From NCBI GenBank assembly GCA_963696075.1, contig CAVOJD010000030.1, positions 148,374 through 212,373 of the forward strand: a stretch of DNA of 64,000 nucleotides, read 5' to 3'. The notes beneath the pieces were generated by a model. The model did no database searches and was not told where the DNA came from. It was given only the letters and a program-made list of their open reading frames with translations. The translations under genes were made by a program, and so were the position numbers. Source of the stretch: CAJQQK01 sp963696075. Lineage in GTDB: Bacteria > Pseudomonadota > Alphaproteobacteria > Rhizobiales > Hyphomicrobiaceae. The stretch's first letter is position 1; each line of letters begins with the position of its first letter. This document shows positions 8,913 through 17,342 of this stretch, piece by piece.

Positions 8913-9044
8913 AAGCTTTCCCCGGTTGCCCAAGCGTTCGTGGCTGGTTTGTCCATGCGGCCTGCTGACTGTATGGGTGTGGAAAAAACTACTGGTCACG
9001 CGGCTCCTGATTTGTTATCAGGCTGCCTTCCAGATGGTGCATAT

Positions 9045-9119
9045 TCCGCGGTAGCTCAGCGGTAGAGCAACCGGCTGTTAACCGGTTGGTCGTAGGTTCG
9101 AATCCTACCCGCGGAGCCA
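9045..9119 (+). tRNA. tRNA-Asn (anticodon GTT)
   Basis: This is a full cloverleaf of 75 nt with encoded CCA. The acceptor TCCGCGG (9045-9051) pairs with CCGCGGA (9109-9115), with discriminator G and CCA at 9117-9119. The anticodon arm is ACCGG-CTGTTAA-CCGGT with anticodon GTT, and the T arm is GTAGG-TTCGAAT-CCTAC. No integrase or duplicated 3' end was seen beside it. Confidence 0.96.
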
Positions 9120-9323
9120 TCTTGGCTCCTGTTCTTGTCAGGCGCTTGTCGTTATCGGCACTTGTCCTTGTCGGGCGGCTGTCCTTTTCGGGCACACCTT
9201 TCCAAAATCTGAAATCCCGGCTGCGGGTTGTGCGGTCGCGCGATTGGGCGATGCCTCATTGGCGGCCGGGTCGTCGTGGCATAAGATTGGCTGGCGAAGC
9301 TTTGCGTATTCGGGAAACGTGTC

Positions 9324-9650
9324 ATGAAACGACATCCAATCGCTGTCGTTACCATCGTGCTGTCGCTCGCCATGACGTCGGCGCCGGCTCATGCTGACCA
9401 GATTGCCGGGTCCTGGTGTCCGCCGGGTGGTGGGCAGAGCCTGGTGGTGCGGGGACATGATGATGTGGCTTTGGACGGCCGTGCCGTGAAGGCGAACGTT
9501 ACCCGGCATCACGTCGACTTTGTTGTGCCTGAGGGCGCAAGCGATGCCGGCCAGCGGTTCAGTGCGGACCAGCTCAATGATGATGAGATTCGCGTCAGCA
9601 TTGGCGAGAAGCCGGCGGTAATCTGGACGCCGTGTAAACCGATCAGCTGA
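9324..9650 (+). CDS. small secreted protein of unknown function
   Basis: The 108-residue precursor has a clear Sec signal peptide (MKRHPIAVV..., cleavage likely after AHA at 24). The mature part of about 84 residues has two cysteines (CPPG and TPCK) that could form a disulfide. The mature region starts DQIAGSWCPPGG, reminiscent of small periplasmic lipocalin-like proteins, but no family is assigned. It is convergent with the porin gene and ends before a strong hairpin. Confidence 0.6.
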   Translation: MKRHPIAVVTIVLSLAMTSAPAHADQIAGSWCPPGGGQSLVVRGHDDVALDGRAVKANVTRHHVDFVVPEGASDAGQRFSADQLNDDEIRVSIGEKPAVIWTPCKPIS

Positions 9651-9697
9651 ACGCAGCCTTGTGCGTTTAGAGGTGCATCCACTAGCGCATGTACAGG

Positions 9698-9724
9698 CGG
9701 GCGGCAGGACTATCCTGCCGCCCG
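9698..9724. terminator. strong bidirectional hairpin between convergent genes
   Basis: CGGGCGGCAGGA (9698-9709) and TCCTGCCGCCCG (9713-9724) form a perfect 12-bp stem with a 3-nt loop. It sits between convergent genes ending at 9650 and 9755, so it probably terminates both. No T-tract is present, as is common in GC-rich genomes. Confidence 0.65.
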
Positions 9725-9754
9725 GCCGCATCGGTTCGATATGGACGTGCGTGA

Positions 9755-10480
9755 TCAGAACTTCACATTGAGGCCCGCGCGGACAAGATCGACGCGGTTG
9801 TCGAAGTAGTAGTCCTCCTGGTTTTCGCTCAAGCCGTCGTAGCGGCCGAAATCCATGTGGAGGTATTCGATCTTCGTCGTCATGCGAGACGTCAGCGCGT
9901 ATTCGACACCGGCGCCTAAGACCCAGCCGCTGCGGACACTGCGATTGTCGGCGGTCTGGCCATCGGCATCTCCGATGCCGACTTCATCGACGCTCATGAA
10001 CGCCAAGCCGCCGGTTCCGTACAGAAGAAGATTGCCCCAGAGCCAGCCGGCGCGGGCGCGGAGGGTGCCCCAGAAGGGGCCGAACTGGGATTTCCAGACG
10101 TGACCGTCGAAGATCACCTTGTCGTCGGCGTTGAGATCCATGATGCCGAGGTCACCTTCGACGCCGATCAGAAACGCTGGTGAGATGCGATAATTGTAAC
10201 CGGCGGTGATGCTTGCAAGGGCGCCATCGAGTTCCTGCGTGGCGATGCCATGATTGTCGTTGCGGTCATAGAAGTGGTCGCTCTCACCCCAGCCATAGCC
10301 GACACTGGCGCCGTAGTAGACGCCGTCCCAGATCGACCGGATCGGTGCGCGGTCGGGTTCGGCCTCGTAGACGGGTGAAGCAGAACGGCCGAGATCAGCG
10401 GCCTGAGCCGGGACAATCCCCAACAGTATTGCCGCAACCAGCCCGGCCGTGATTGATTTTCCAAGTCCCTCGAAAGTCAT
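9755..10480 (-). CDS. outer-membrane beta-barrel porin family protein (Omp25/Omp31-like)
   Basis: The 241-residue precursor has a signal peptide ending at AQA (about residue 28). An eight-stranded barrel-like pattern follows: alternating aromatic residues, YYGASVGYGWGESDHFY, AGYNYRISPAFLIGVEGDLG and GWVLGAGVEYALTSRMTTKIEYLHMDFG. The C-terminal AGLNVKF ends in phenylalanine, the BAM recognition signature. The mature start AADLGRSASPVYE resembles the AADL-type start of Rhizobiales Omp25/31 proteins. It likely anchors or stabilises the outer membrane; a specific ligand is not implied. Confidence 0.88.
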   Translation of the reverse strand: MTFEGLGKSITAGLVAAILLGIVPAQAADLGRSASPVYEAEPDRAPIRSIWDGVYYGASVGYGWGESDHFYDRNDNHGIATQELDGALASITAGYNYRISPAFLIGVEGDLGIMDLNADDKVIFDGHVWKSQFGPFWGTLRARAGWLWGNLLLYGTGGLAFMSVDEVGIGDADGQTADNRSVRSGWVLGAGVEYALTSRMTTKIEYLHMDFGRYDGLSENQEDYYFDNRVDLVRAGLNVKF

Positions 10481-10795
10481 GCGTGGTGCTCCTCATCACG
10501 CGTTCCAAGCCCCCCGGCACGGAACGCAAAAAGCACCTCCCCCGAATCCGTCCATCGACGTCCCTCGCGTGACTGACGCCTGCAACAAGGCTGAATTTGG
10601 GCTGAAATAATCTATGAAAAACAGATAACTATGTTTCTTTTCAAATTTTCTTTGTGAGCATATTGGCAGGCTGCGCCGGGGCGTTTCCTTGAATTATGGT
10701 CGCCTCGGCAGTGGACATCACGGGGGTCAACGCTGATAGATTTGGCCGGGCGCAATTTGACGCAGCATTTCTCAATCTGAAGAGGGACGGACACG
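10481..10795. other. AT-rich intergenic region between divergent genes
   Basis: This 315-nt gap separates the porin (minus) from the amidohydrolase (plus). The stretch 10600-10670 is markedly AT-rich for this genome and probably holds the divergent promoters. No reliable -35/-10 pair was fixed, and no gene-like frame was seen. Confidence 0.4.
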
Positions 10796-12046
10796 ATGGT
10801 GAAGCAGCCGGCGAGCTATCCGAAGATCAATGCGGAGCGTGTTTGGCAGCGTCACATGGACCTGGCCGCGATTGGCGCCACCGCCGGGGGCGGGGTGCAC
10901 CGGCTCGCGCTGTCGGACGAGGACATCGAAGCGCATCGCCTGTTGCTCTCCTGGGCGTCGGCGCGCGGCTTTGAAACGGAAGTGGACCAGATCGGCAATA
11001 TGTTCATTCGCCGGGCGGGAGCCGATAACGCGGCAGCGCCCGCGGCCAGCGGGTCTCATACCGATACGCAACCGTTTGGAGGACGCTTCGATGGCGCTTT
11101 CGGCGTTCTCGCGGCGTTCGAAGCTCTCGAAGCGTTCGAGGACGCCGGTATCGAGACGCGCCGGCCGGTCGAGGCGATCATCTGGAACAACGAGGAGGGC
11201 GCGCGCTTCATGCCGGGGCTCTCTGGCTCCGCGGTCTACGCCGGGGCGCTTGGCCTCGAGGACATGCTTGGCGTCACGGATAGCGATGGCGTGACGATGG
11301 GGGCCTGTGTAGAGCGGCTCCACGCGGCGCTCGACGGGGTTGGCATGCGCCCGCTTGGCCAGCCGTTTCATGGTTTTGTCGAGGCGCATATCGAACAAGG
11401 GACCGTTCTCGAGGAAGCCGGGCTGCAGATCGGTATCGTCACCGATATCCAGGGCAACCGCCGGTTCGAGGTCGAGGTGACCGGGGAGGCTGCGCATTCC
11501 GGCACGACGCCCAGACGGCGGCGGCGCGATGCGTTTATTGCCGCGTGTGACATCGCAACGGCGCTGAGGCCGGTCTTCGAGGATGAGGACGATACGGCAC
11601 GGTTCACGATCGGGTTGTTTGATGTCTATCCGGGCGCGAAGTCGGTGGTGCCGGGGCGGGTTACGTTCTTCATCGATTTCCGCCATCCCTCGGCCAAGGC
11701 GCTCAAGGAGCTTGGCGATCAGGTCGCGCGTGTCGCAGACGCCAACAAGGGTGTCTGTGATGTCGCGGTCCGTGAGGTCTCGAAGGCGGCACCGGAAGCG
11801 TTTGCGCCGGAAATCATCAACAAGGTGACCGCGTCTGCGGCGCGGCGCGGGTTCAAGGCGCGGGAGATGATTTCCTGCGCCGGACATGATGCGCGGTTTG
11901 CGGGCCTGATCGCGCCGGCCGGCATGGTGTTCATTCCCTGCAAGGATGGGGTTTCGCACAACGAGAAGGAAAGCGCGGAGCCGAAAGACGTGGCAGCCGG
12001 CGCGCAGGTCATCAGCGATGTGCTGCTCGACATGGCCAACTCTTGA
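10796..12046 (+). CDS. M20 family Zn hydrolase, hydantoinase/carbamoylase type
   Basis: The 416-residue protein belongs to the amidase, hydantoinase/carbamoylase group (N-carbamoyl-L-amino acid hydrolase, allantoate amidohydrolase, beta-ureidopropionase). Metal and catalytic motifs are GSHTDTQPFGGRFDGA (86-101; H88, D99), WNNEEGARF (130-138; E133/E134), EAHIEQG and the C-terminal SHNEKE. The dimerisation lid starts at GIVTDIQGNRRFEVEVTGEAAHSG. It releases ammonia or CO2 from an N-carbamoyl or ureido compound; the exact substrate is open. It overlaps the start of the MFS gene, suggesting uptake and hydrolysis are coupled. Confidence 0.9.
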   Translation: MVKQPASYPKINAERVWQRHMDLAAIGATAGGGVHRLALSDEDIEAHRLLLSWASARGFETEVDQIGNMFIRRAGADNAAAPAASGSHTDTQPFGGRFDGAFGVLAAFEALEAFEDAGIETRRPVEAIIWNNEEGARFMPGLSGSAVYAGALGLEDMLGVTDSDGVTMGACVERLHAALDGVGMRPLGQPFHGFVEAHIEQGTVLEEAGLQIGIVTDIQGNRRFEVEVTGEAAHSGTTPRRRRRDAFIAACDIATALRPVFEDEDDTARFTIGLFDVYPGAKSVVPGRVTFFIDFRHPSAKALKELGDQVARVADANKGVCDVAVREVSKAAPEAFAPEIINKVTASAARRGFKAREMISCAGHDARFAGLIAPAGMVFIPCKDGVSHNEKESAEPKDVAAGAQVISDVLLDMANS

Positions 12047-13275
12047 TGCCGTCTGGGGGCGGTTTGGGCAGGTCTGCCGCGGGCGGCGATGGGGGCCAGG
12101 CAAACTGGTGGCCGATCGCGGTCGCGGGCGGCGCTGCCATGTTCCTTTGCATGGCGCTTGGCCGGTTCTCCTATTCCGCGATGATCCCGGCGCTGGTCGA
12201 GAGCGGGGCGCTCGACGCTGTCGTTGCCGGTTACGTCGGCGGGGCCAACATGCTGGGGTTTCTGGCTGGCGCGGCGCTGTCGGTGATGCTGGCGCGGCGG
12301 TTCCGGCTGACAAGGGTTTTGATGACGGCGATCGTCGTCGCGGTTGTCGGGCTGTGGGCGAGTTCAGTGCCGCTCGGGCCGTTGTGGCTCGGCCTATGGC
12401 GCGGGGTGATCGGATTTGCGACCGGGCAGGTGATGGTGCTCGGATTGGCGGTCGCGGCGCAGGCTGCACCGCTCGAAAAGCGGACGGTCGCGATGACGAC
12501 GATATTCGTCGGTGTCGGTGCGGGTATTCTGTTCGGCGCGACGGCGGTGCCGCTGCTGCTTGGGATCAGCATTGAGGCGGCATGGTATGGGGTGGCGGTT
12601 GCCGGGGTTCTTGCCGGCCTCGTGGCGTGGTGGGGCTGGGCGAAGCTTGGGCCGGTTGACCAGCCGGCGCCAGCATCAGGCCGAAGCGCTTTTCGCGGCA
12701 GAGGGTTCACCTGGACTGCCATCGTGGTTGCGAGCTTCCTGTTCTCGTTCGCGATCGTGCCGCATACGATCTACTGGTTCGATTATATCGCGCGCGAGCT
12801 TGGCCATGGCTACGGGTTTGCGAGCCTGCACTGGATGGGCGTTGGCGTGTTTGCAATCCTTGGGCCGTTGCTTGCTGCCTGGCTTGCCGGCGTTGCCGGT
12901 ACGGCGGTGGCGACGGTGCTCGTTTATCTCATTATGGCGATCGGTGTGGGGCTGCCATTCGTCCTTCACGTGGCGCCAGCGCTGGTGGTGTCGACAATGA
13001 TTTTCGGGGCGCAGCCGGCGGTTTCCACGCTGCTTGGCGCGCGCGCCCGCGATCTTGGCGCGCCTGAAGATATGCCGGTGATGATGCGCGCGATCATTCT
13101 TTCGAATGCGTTCGGCTCGGGTTTTGGTGGGGTTGGTGTGCCGATGCTGCTCGACCGGACGGGGTCTTATGAGGTGCTGTTCCTGGCGGGTGGGATCGCG
13201 TTTGGCGTGGCGACGCTGTTGCTGGTGCCTGCGGCCTTCGGGTCGCGTCGGGTGCAAGGCACGCAATTCAGGTAG
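12046..13275 (+). CDS. MFS transporter, YbfB/YjiJ-like
   Basis: The 409-residue protein has about twelve hydrophobic segments in the major facilitator pattern. The N-terminal signature ALGRFSYSAMIPALVESG and YVGGANMLGFLAGA resemble the YbfB/YjiJ MFS group. The start ATG at 12046 shares a base with the TGA of the upstream hydrolase gene (TGATG), so translation is coupled. It probably imports the ureido or carbamoyl substrate, or exports the product; this is inferred from the operon. Confidence 0.85.
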   Translation: MPSGGGLGRSAAGGDGGQANWWPIAVAGGAAMFLCMALGRFSYSAMIPALVESGALDAVVAGYVGGANMLGFLAGAALSVMLARRFRLTRVLMTAIVVAVVGLWASSVPLGPLWLGLWRGVIGFATGQVMVLGLAVAAQAAPLEKRTVAMTTIFVGVGAGILFGATAVPLLLGISIEAAWYGVAVAGVLAGLVAWWGWAKLGPVDQPAPASGRSAFRGRGFTWTAIVVASFLFSFAIVPHTIYWFDYIARELGHGYGFASLHWMGVGVFAILGPLLAAWLAGVAGTAVATVLVYLIMAIGVGLPFVLHVAPALVVSTMIFGAQPAVSTLLGARARDLGAPEDMPVMMRAIILSNAFGSGFGGVGVPMLLDRTGSYEVLFLAGGIAFGVATLLLVPAAFGSRRVQGTQFR

Positions 13276-13297
13276 GGCCGGCCGTGCCGCTCCGGCC
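13276..13297. terminator. hairpin between convergent genes
   Basis: GGCCGG (13276-13281) pairs with CCGGCC (13292-13297) around a 10-nt loop, in the 30-nt gap between the MFS gene and selD. The stem is short and has no T-tract, so activity is uncertain. Confidence 0.3.
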
Positions 13298-13305
13298 ATG
13301 CGGTT

Positions 13306-15576
13306 TCACATGACACGAATGCGCGCTGCCTTTCCGGCCTGCTCGACGGTGCCGATCTGGCATGCGTCGGCTTCGCCTGCAGCGTTGAGTTCGGCGATTG
13401 CGGCGGCGACGTTCTCTTTCGGCAGACCTGCGAGGAGGCCGCCGGAAGTTTGCGGGTCGAAGAGAAGCTGGAAGGCCGGTGTCTTGCCGACGGCAGAATC
13501 CGGGTCGACGGGGGCTGCGGCGCGGACATTGCCGGCCTCAAGGCTGGAGAGGATGCCGTTGGCGGCCGCTTCGCGTGCGCCGTCGTAGAAGGGAACCTTG
13601 GCGAGCGTGACATGGGCTTCGAGACCAAGCGGCCGGATCATTTCCGCGAGATGTCCGGCGAGGCCGAAGCCGGTGACGTCGGTCAGGGCCTTGGCGCCGT
13701 GGCGGATCAGGATCTCAGCGGCCTTTGCGTTTGATTGGGTCAAGCGGCGCAATGCTTTTTGCACGTTGCGGCCTTTCGTCTGCCTGGCTGCTGCGGCGGC
13801 GAAGAGGACGCCGGTGCCAAGCGGGCGGGTGAGGATGAGGGCGTCTCCCGGGTCAAGTGCGCCCTTGCGCTTCAGGTCGGCTGCGTCGATGAGGCCGTTG
13901 ATCGTGAAGCCAAGGATCAGTTCGTTGCCCTCGCTGGTGTGGCCGCCGATGATCGGACAGCCTGCGGCGGTGAAGACGACCTCGGCGCCGGCCAACGCCT
14001 GCTCGAGATCGCGTTCCTGTTTGTCGGCGGCGGCGAAGGGCAGCGTTACCATCGCCAGGGCGGAGTGCGGCGTGGCGCCCATGGCATAGATGTCATTGAG
14101 GCAGTGTTGGGCGGCGATCTGGCCGGCAAGGAAGGGATCGCTGACGGGGCTTGAGAACTGGTCGACGGTTTGGACCAGGGTCTTGCCGGGGGGGACGTCG
14201 AAGGCGGCCGCGTCGTCGCCCGGGCCGAGGACGATCGAGGGCGCGTCGGATGACGCAGATACGGTGGCGGTATCGAGGCGGGCGAGGACGCGCCCGAGAA
14301 TGTCTCCGGCGACCTTCGAGCCGCAGCCCTTGCAGCGCATCGCACCCGGCGCGAGGTTGCGGCTGAGGTCTTCGGGAATATTCGCGACGGTTGGCACGAT
14401 CGCGTCGGCGACCTGCGCCATGGTCGGAAGTTCGTTGAACTTCTTCATGAACTTGGTGTCGATATCGTCCTTCCAGCGCCACACCCAGTTGCCCTTCTGG
14501 AACCAGTTCCCCCAGGAGGCGACCGCGGACCGGTCGCCGGTCGAGATCAGGCTCAGGAACTTCTTTTGCGGCTTGTAGCGCTGAAGGGCGCGGGCCAGGA
14601 CGACGGCCCTGAGGTTCTTGCTCAGGAACGGGCCTTGGCGGACCGCGAACACGCCGGATTTCGGGCGCGGGTTGGCGATCATCGTGACGCAGTCGCCGGC
14701 GCCGAACAGGCTGGGGTGGGAGGTCGACTGCAGATATTCGTTGACGGCGATGAAGCCGCGGTCATCGAGTGCGAGCCCGGTCTCGCGGAACCAGTCCGCC
14801 GGGGCGGCGCCGGTCACCCAGATCGCCTCGTCGACGCCGATCGTCTCGGTGCCGTTGGAGATGCCGTTGTCATCGAAGCGGCGGGCCTCGAAGGAGGTTC
14901 TGATCTCGACGCTGCGTTCGATCAGGAGTTCTTCCAGCGTCTTGCGGACCTTGTCGCCGTGGGTCGCCAGGATCCTGTCGTCGCGGGTTACGAGGATGAA
15001 ACGGCCGGGACCGCGGCCGACCGCGGCGCCGGAGCCGGTTGCAAGAGCATACTGCATCGACAGGAGCAGTTCGACGCCGCCTGCGCCGGCGCCGACAACG
15101 GCAATGCGGAGGTCCGGGTTGTCCTGGATGCGGGCTTTGAGGTCCGCCCAGGCGGTGAGGAATTTCGAAACGGGTTTGACGGGAAAGGGCGCGCGGACGA
15201 GTTCAAGGCCGGGGTCGAAGACCGGTGTCGAGCCAATGTCGATCGAAGCTGCATCGTAGGCAATCGGCGGACGGCCGTCGGCGCAGTGGATGAGTTGGCG
15301 CACGGGATCGATGCCGGTGACGTGGGTTGCGAGGTAGCGCGCGCCGGCGAAACGAGCCAGGGGCCCGAGGTCGATATGGGCCTGGTCGAAGGTGTAGTGA
15401 CCGGCGATCAGGCCGGGCAGCATGCCGGAATAGGGTGTGTCGACTTCGGGTGAGATCAGCGTCAGGCGGGCGCCCTTGATCGGAAACATGCCGAATGAAC
15501 GCAGCACGTCAACGTGGGCGTGGCCGCCGCCGATCAGCACGATGTCCTTGATGACGGGGAAAATGGCATTCTGCAT
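13306..15576 (-). CDS. selD: FAD/NAD(P)H oxidoreductase-selenide water dikinase fusion
   Basis: The 756-residue protein has two parts. Residues 1 to about 395 form a pyridine-nucleotide-disulfide/NDH-2-like flavoprotein: FAD motif LIGGGHAHVDVL (14-25), second Rossmann VVGAGAGGVELL and FAD site LFGAGDC. Residues about 405-756 are SelD, which makes selenophosphate from selenide and ATP. RCKGCGSK (414-421) holds C418 and K421 at the positions of E. coli C17 and K20, followed by GPGDDAA, NDIYAMGA, IIGGHTSEG and TGFGLAGHL. Such fusions are known in several bacteria and may reduce selenium to the selenide level. It uses Cys, not Sec, at the active site. It lies downstream of the UGA-containing peroxiredoxin gene. 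Confidence 0.95.
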   Translation of the reverse strand: MQNAIFPVIKDIVLIGGGHAHVDVLRSFGMFPIKGARLTLISPEVDTPYSGMLPGLIAGHYTFDQAHIDLGPLARFAGARYLATHVTGIDPVRQLIHCADGRPPIAYDAASIDIGSTPVFDPGLELVRAPFPVKPVSKFLTAWADLKARIQDNPDLRIAVVGAGAGGVELLLSMQYALATGSGAAVGRGPGRFILVTRDDRILATHGDKVRKTLEELLIERSVEIRTSFEARRFDDNGISNGTETIGVDEAIWVTGAAPADWFRETGLALDDRGFIAVNEYLQSTSHPSLFGAGDCVTMIANPRPKSGVFAVRQGPFLSKNLRAVVLARALQRYKPQKKFLSLISTGDRSAVASWGNWFQKGNWVWRWKDDIDTKFMKKFNELPTMAQVADAIVPTVANIPEDLSRNLAPGAMRCKGCGSKVAGDILGRVLARLDTATVSASSDAPSIVLGPGDDAAAFDVPPGKTLVQTVDQFSSPVSDPFLAGQIAAQHCLNDIYAMGATPHSALAMVTLPFAAADKQERDLEQALAGAEVVFTAAGCPIIGGHTSEGNELILGFTINGLIDAADLKRKGALDPGDALILTRPLGTGVLFAAAAARQTKGRNVQKALRRLTQSNAKAAEILIRHGAKALTDVTGFGLAGHLAEMIRPLGLEAHVTLAKVPFYDGAREAAANGILSSLEAGNVRAAAPVDPDSAVGKTPAFQLLFDPQTSGGLLAGLPKENVAAAIAELNAAGEADACQIGTVEQAGKAARIRVM

Positions 15577-15663
15577 GGATATTCGGGCCCGGTTGTCGAT
15601 TCTGCGGCGCGCTCGTCGCGGGAATGCTTCGGCGTGACGTCGTCGTCTCTCTCTGACATGGAA

Positions 15664-15690
15664 ACGGCGGCCGGGGAAAGCGGCCGCCGT
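15664..15690 (-). terminator. terminator or attenuator between Sec-peroxiredoxin and selD
   Basis: ACGGCGGCCG (15664-15673) and CGGCCGCCGT (15681-15690) form a perfect 10-bp stem with a 7-nt loop in the 148-nt gap. On the minus strand the stem is followed by TTTCC. It would end or attenuate the peroxiredoxin transcript before selD. Confidence 0.55.
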
Positions 15691-15724
15691 CTAAGCGTCT
15701 GACGATACTGTGCTGCAGCGCCGT

Positions 15725-16204
15725 CTACTTTTGCTGAGCGCGCTTATCGTAAATCCTGACCAGCGAGATCACGTCTGCGGCCTGTGTACGGGCCAGAGGG
15801 CCGTCCGAATAGCTGGACGCCACGATCTTGCCGTCCGGTCCGACAATCAGCTCGGTTGGCTGGATGATATTGCGATTGGACTCCCACCAGGAGCCGAGCT
15901 TGTCGGCGAGTTCTTTCGTCACGCCGTAGCCGATGGGGAAATTGACCTCATCTGCAACTTCTTTCGCCTTGTCGAGTGCGTCGACGCTGGCGGCTGCGAC
16001 CTTGATGCCGAGGGCGTCAAGTTCGTCTTTGTTTTCTGCGAAGCCGACCAACTGCCGGCGGCAGTATGGTCACCAATGTCCCCGATAGAACAAGATCACT
16101 TTGTATCTTGCATCGAGGCCGCCCGGCAGATCGAGAGTCGAGCCGTCGACGACATTGATCGACACGCTCGGCATATCGTCGCCGATACCCAGCTTTTCAG
16201 CCAT
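15725..16204 (-). CDS. selenocysteine-containing peroxiredoxin-like protein (in-frame UGA)
   Basis: This is one 159-codon frame with a single in-frame TGA (16070-16072) at codon 45, so a standard gene caller splits it in two. Residues 1-44 end in VILFYRGHW, codon 45 is UGA, and PYCRRQLVGFAENKDEL continues the AhpC/TSA-thioredoxin fold. Cys homologues carry RGHWCPYC at this place, so Sec replaces the peroxidatic/N-terminal cysteine, giving U45-P-Y-C48. The rest of the fold is intact (GYGVTKELADKLG, PTELIVGPDGKI). It probably reduces peroxides or disulfides in the cytosol. The start is ATG at 16204 behind AAGGA. A hairpin follows the UGA, and selA, selB, selC and selD are all in this window. 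Confidence 0.88.
16043..16059 (-). promoter_or_regulatory. candidate bacterial SECIS hairpin
   Basis: Beginning 11 nt after the UGA, the mRNA reads GCCGGC-AGUUG-GUCGGC. This is a 6-bp stem (one G-U pair) with a 5-nt loop carrying GU at +18/+19 after the UGA. SelB recognises a loop GU at a similar distance in E. coli fdhF. An alternative fold (CUGCCG with CGGCAG, 16052-16064) competes with it. The hairpin lies inside the coding sequence, as expected for bacteria. Confidence 0.65.
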
Positions 16205-16330
16205 GCTCTGTCCTTGTGTTGAACAAAAGAGACGCGAAAGACGAAGTCTAGCGGAAATCGAAGGATGGGCAATCTTGGGCCGGCACATTTGCGGGGATGC
16301 CGGCTCAAGATTGCGTCATCGACCTGTCGC

Positions 16331-17011
16331 TTAAGTCTTCAAGTGACGGAACATGTTGCGGCGCGCCTCATCGTCCATCTCCGTTTTGAAGGTGAACTTG
16401 TCCTTGAGGCCAACCGCGGTCTTGGCGGCAGGGCGGGCTTCGATCGTCTCGACGAGGCGCTTTACGTTCGGGTATTTGGCAAGCGCGTCTTGATCTCCCG
16501 TCACGAACGGGGCCATCCGGCACCAGCCCCACACGTTCATGTCTGCAATCGTGTAGGTGTCGGCAACCATGTGGGACTTGCCGTCGAGGTGGGCGTCCAG
16601 GATCTTGTAGTGGCGGTCGGCTTCGAAGGCGTAGCGGTCCAGGCCATAGTCGTTGCCGGCCGGGGCGAAGTGGCGGAAATGGACGGCCTGGCCGGAATAA
16701 GGGCCGACGCCGGTCGCAACAAACATGAGCCAGGAGAGCATCGTTCCGCGATTTGCATCGCCCTGGGGGGGCAGGAACTTGCCGGTCTTTTCGGCGAGGT
16801 AGAGCAGGATGGCGGTTGAATCGAACACTGTCGCATCGCCGTCGACGATGGCTGGCACTTTGGCGTTCGGGTTGATCTTCAGAAAGGCCGGGTCGAACTG
16901 CTCGCCCTTGCGGGTGTCGACGGGGATGGCCTCGTATTCGATGCCGGCTTCCTCGAGGAATAGCGCGACCTTCATGGGGTTGGGTGCGCCGGAGAAATAG
17001 AACTTGATCAT
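16331..17011 (-). CDS. glutathione S-transferase family protein
   Basis: The 226-residue protein has an N-terminal thioredoxin-like domain (MIKFYFSGAPNPMKVALFLEE, with the cis-proline element AKVPAIVDGD and the ESTAI-like DSTAILLYL). An all-helical C-terminal domain follows (including TIADMNVWGW). This is the canonical GST layout, similar to bacterial Nu/YfcG-type enzymes. The start is placed at ATG 17011 because the upstream 15 codons do not fit the family. It lies 126 nt upstream of the Sec-peroxiredoxin on the same strand and may share a thiol or peroxide stress role. Confidence 0.9.
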   Translation of the reverse strand: MIKFYFSGAPNPMKVALFLEEAGIEYEAIPVDTRKGEQFDPAFLKINPNAKVPAIVDGDATVFDSTAILLYLAEKTGKFLPPQGDANRGTMLSWLMFVATGVGPYSGQAVHFRHFAPAGNDYGLDRYAFEADRHYKILDAHLDGKSHMVADTYTIADMNVWGWCRMAPFVTGDQDALAKYPNVKRLVETIEARPAAKTAVGLKDKFTFKTEMDDEARRNMFRHLKT

Positions 17012-17342
17012 CAGGGTTGTGCTCCAGTGAGGGGCGACGGCAGATCGGATCTCCACCGGCGCGGACGTATGGGGGTGGTTAGCACACAGGTGATCGTCGG
17101 CCCAGACGCGTTGACGGTGAATTGATCGGGGGCGGCGGCTGGAAACTCCCGACGGAGCAGGCGTTTCGGGCTTGAGGGGGGGCTGGCTCAGCGGTTGGCC
17201 GGGGGCGGGCAGACATATGTGATAAGCCCGGCTCTCATCTTCTCAGGTGCCCGGGTTGAACCTAGAGTTGGCTTGTTCAAAGCCGCTTGTGCGGTGCCCT
17301 CGTTCCTCGAAGCCCGGGGACCGGAGATCAGGAGATCTGGTG
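17012..17342. other. intergenic region, divergent promoters expected
   Basis: This 331-nt gap separates the GST gene (minus) from the CMD gene (plus). No gene-like frame or strong hairpin was seen. It should hold promoters for both directions, but none is clear enough to mark. Confidence 0.3.

Noticed and set aside
9045..9119. tRNA-Asn as an integration site
   Set aside because: No integrase gene and no duplicated tRNA 3' end were found nearby.
10772..12469. 565-codon minus-strand frame
   Set aside because: It is antisense to the M20 hydrolase, Arg/Pro-rich, with no recognisable domain.
13306..15576. SelD itself as a selenoprotein
   Set aside because: The catalytic position is Cys418 in a normal codon; no in-frame TGA is present.
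16070..16072. TGA in the peroxiredoxin gene as a nonsense mutation or sequencing error
   Set aside because: It falls exactly on the redox-active cysteine position, is followed by a hairpin, and full Sec machinery is nearby. Mutation remains possible but less likely.
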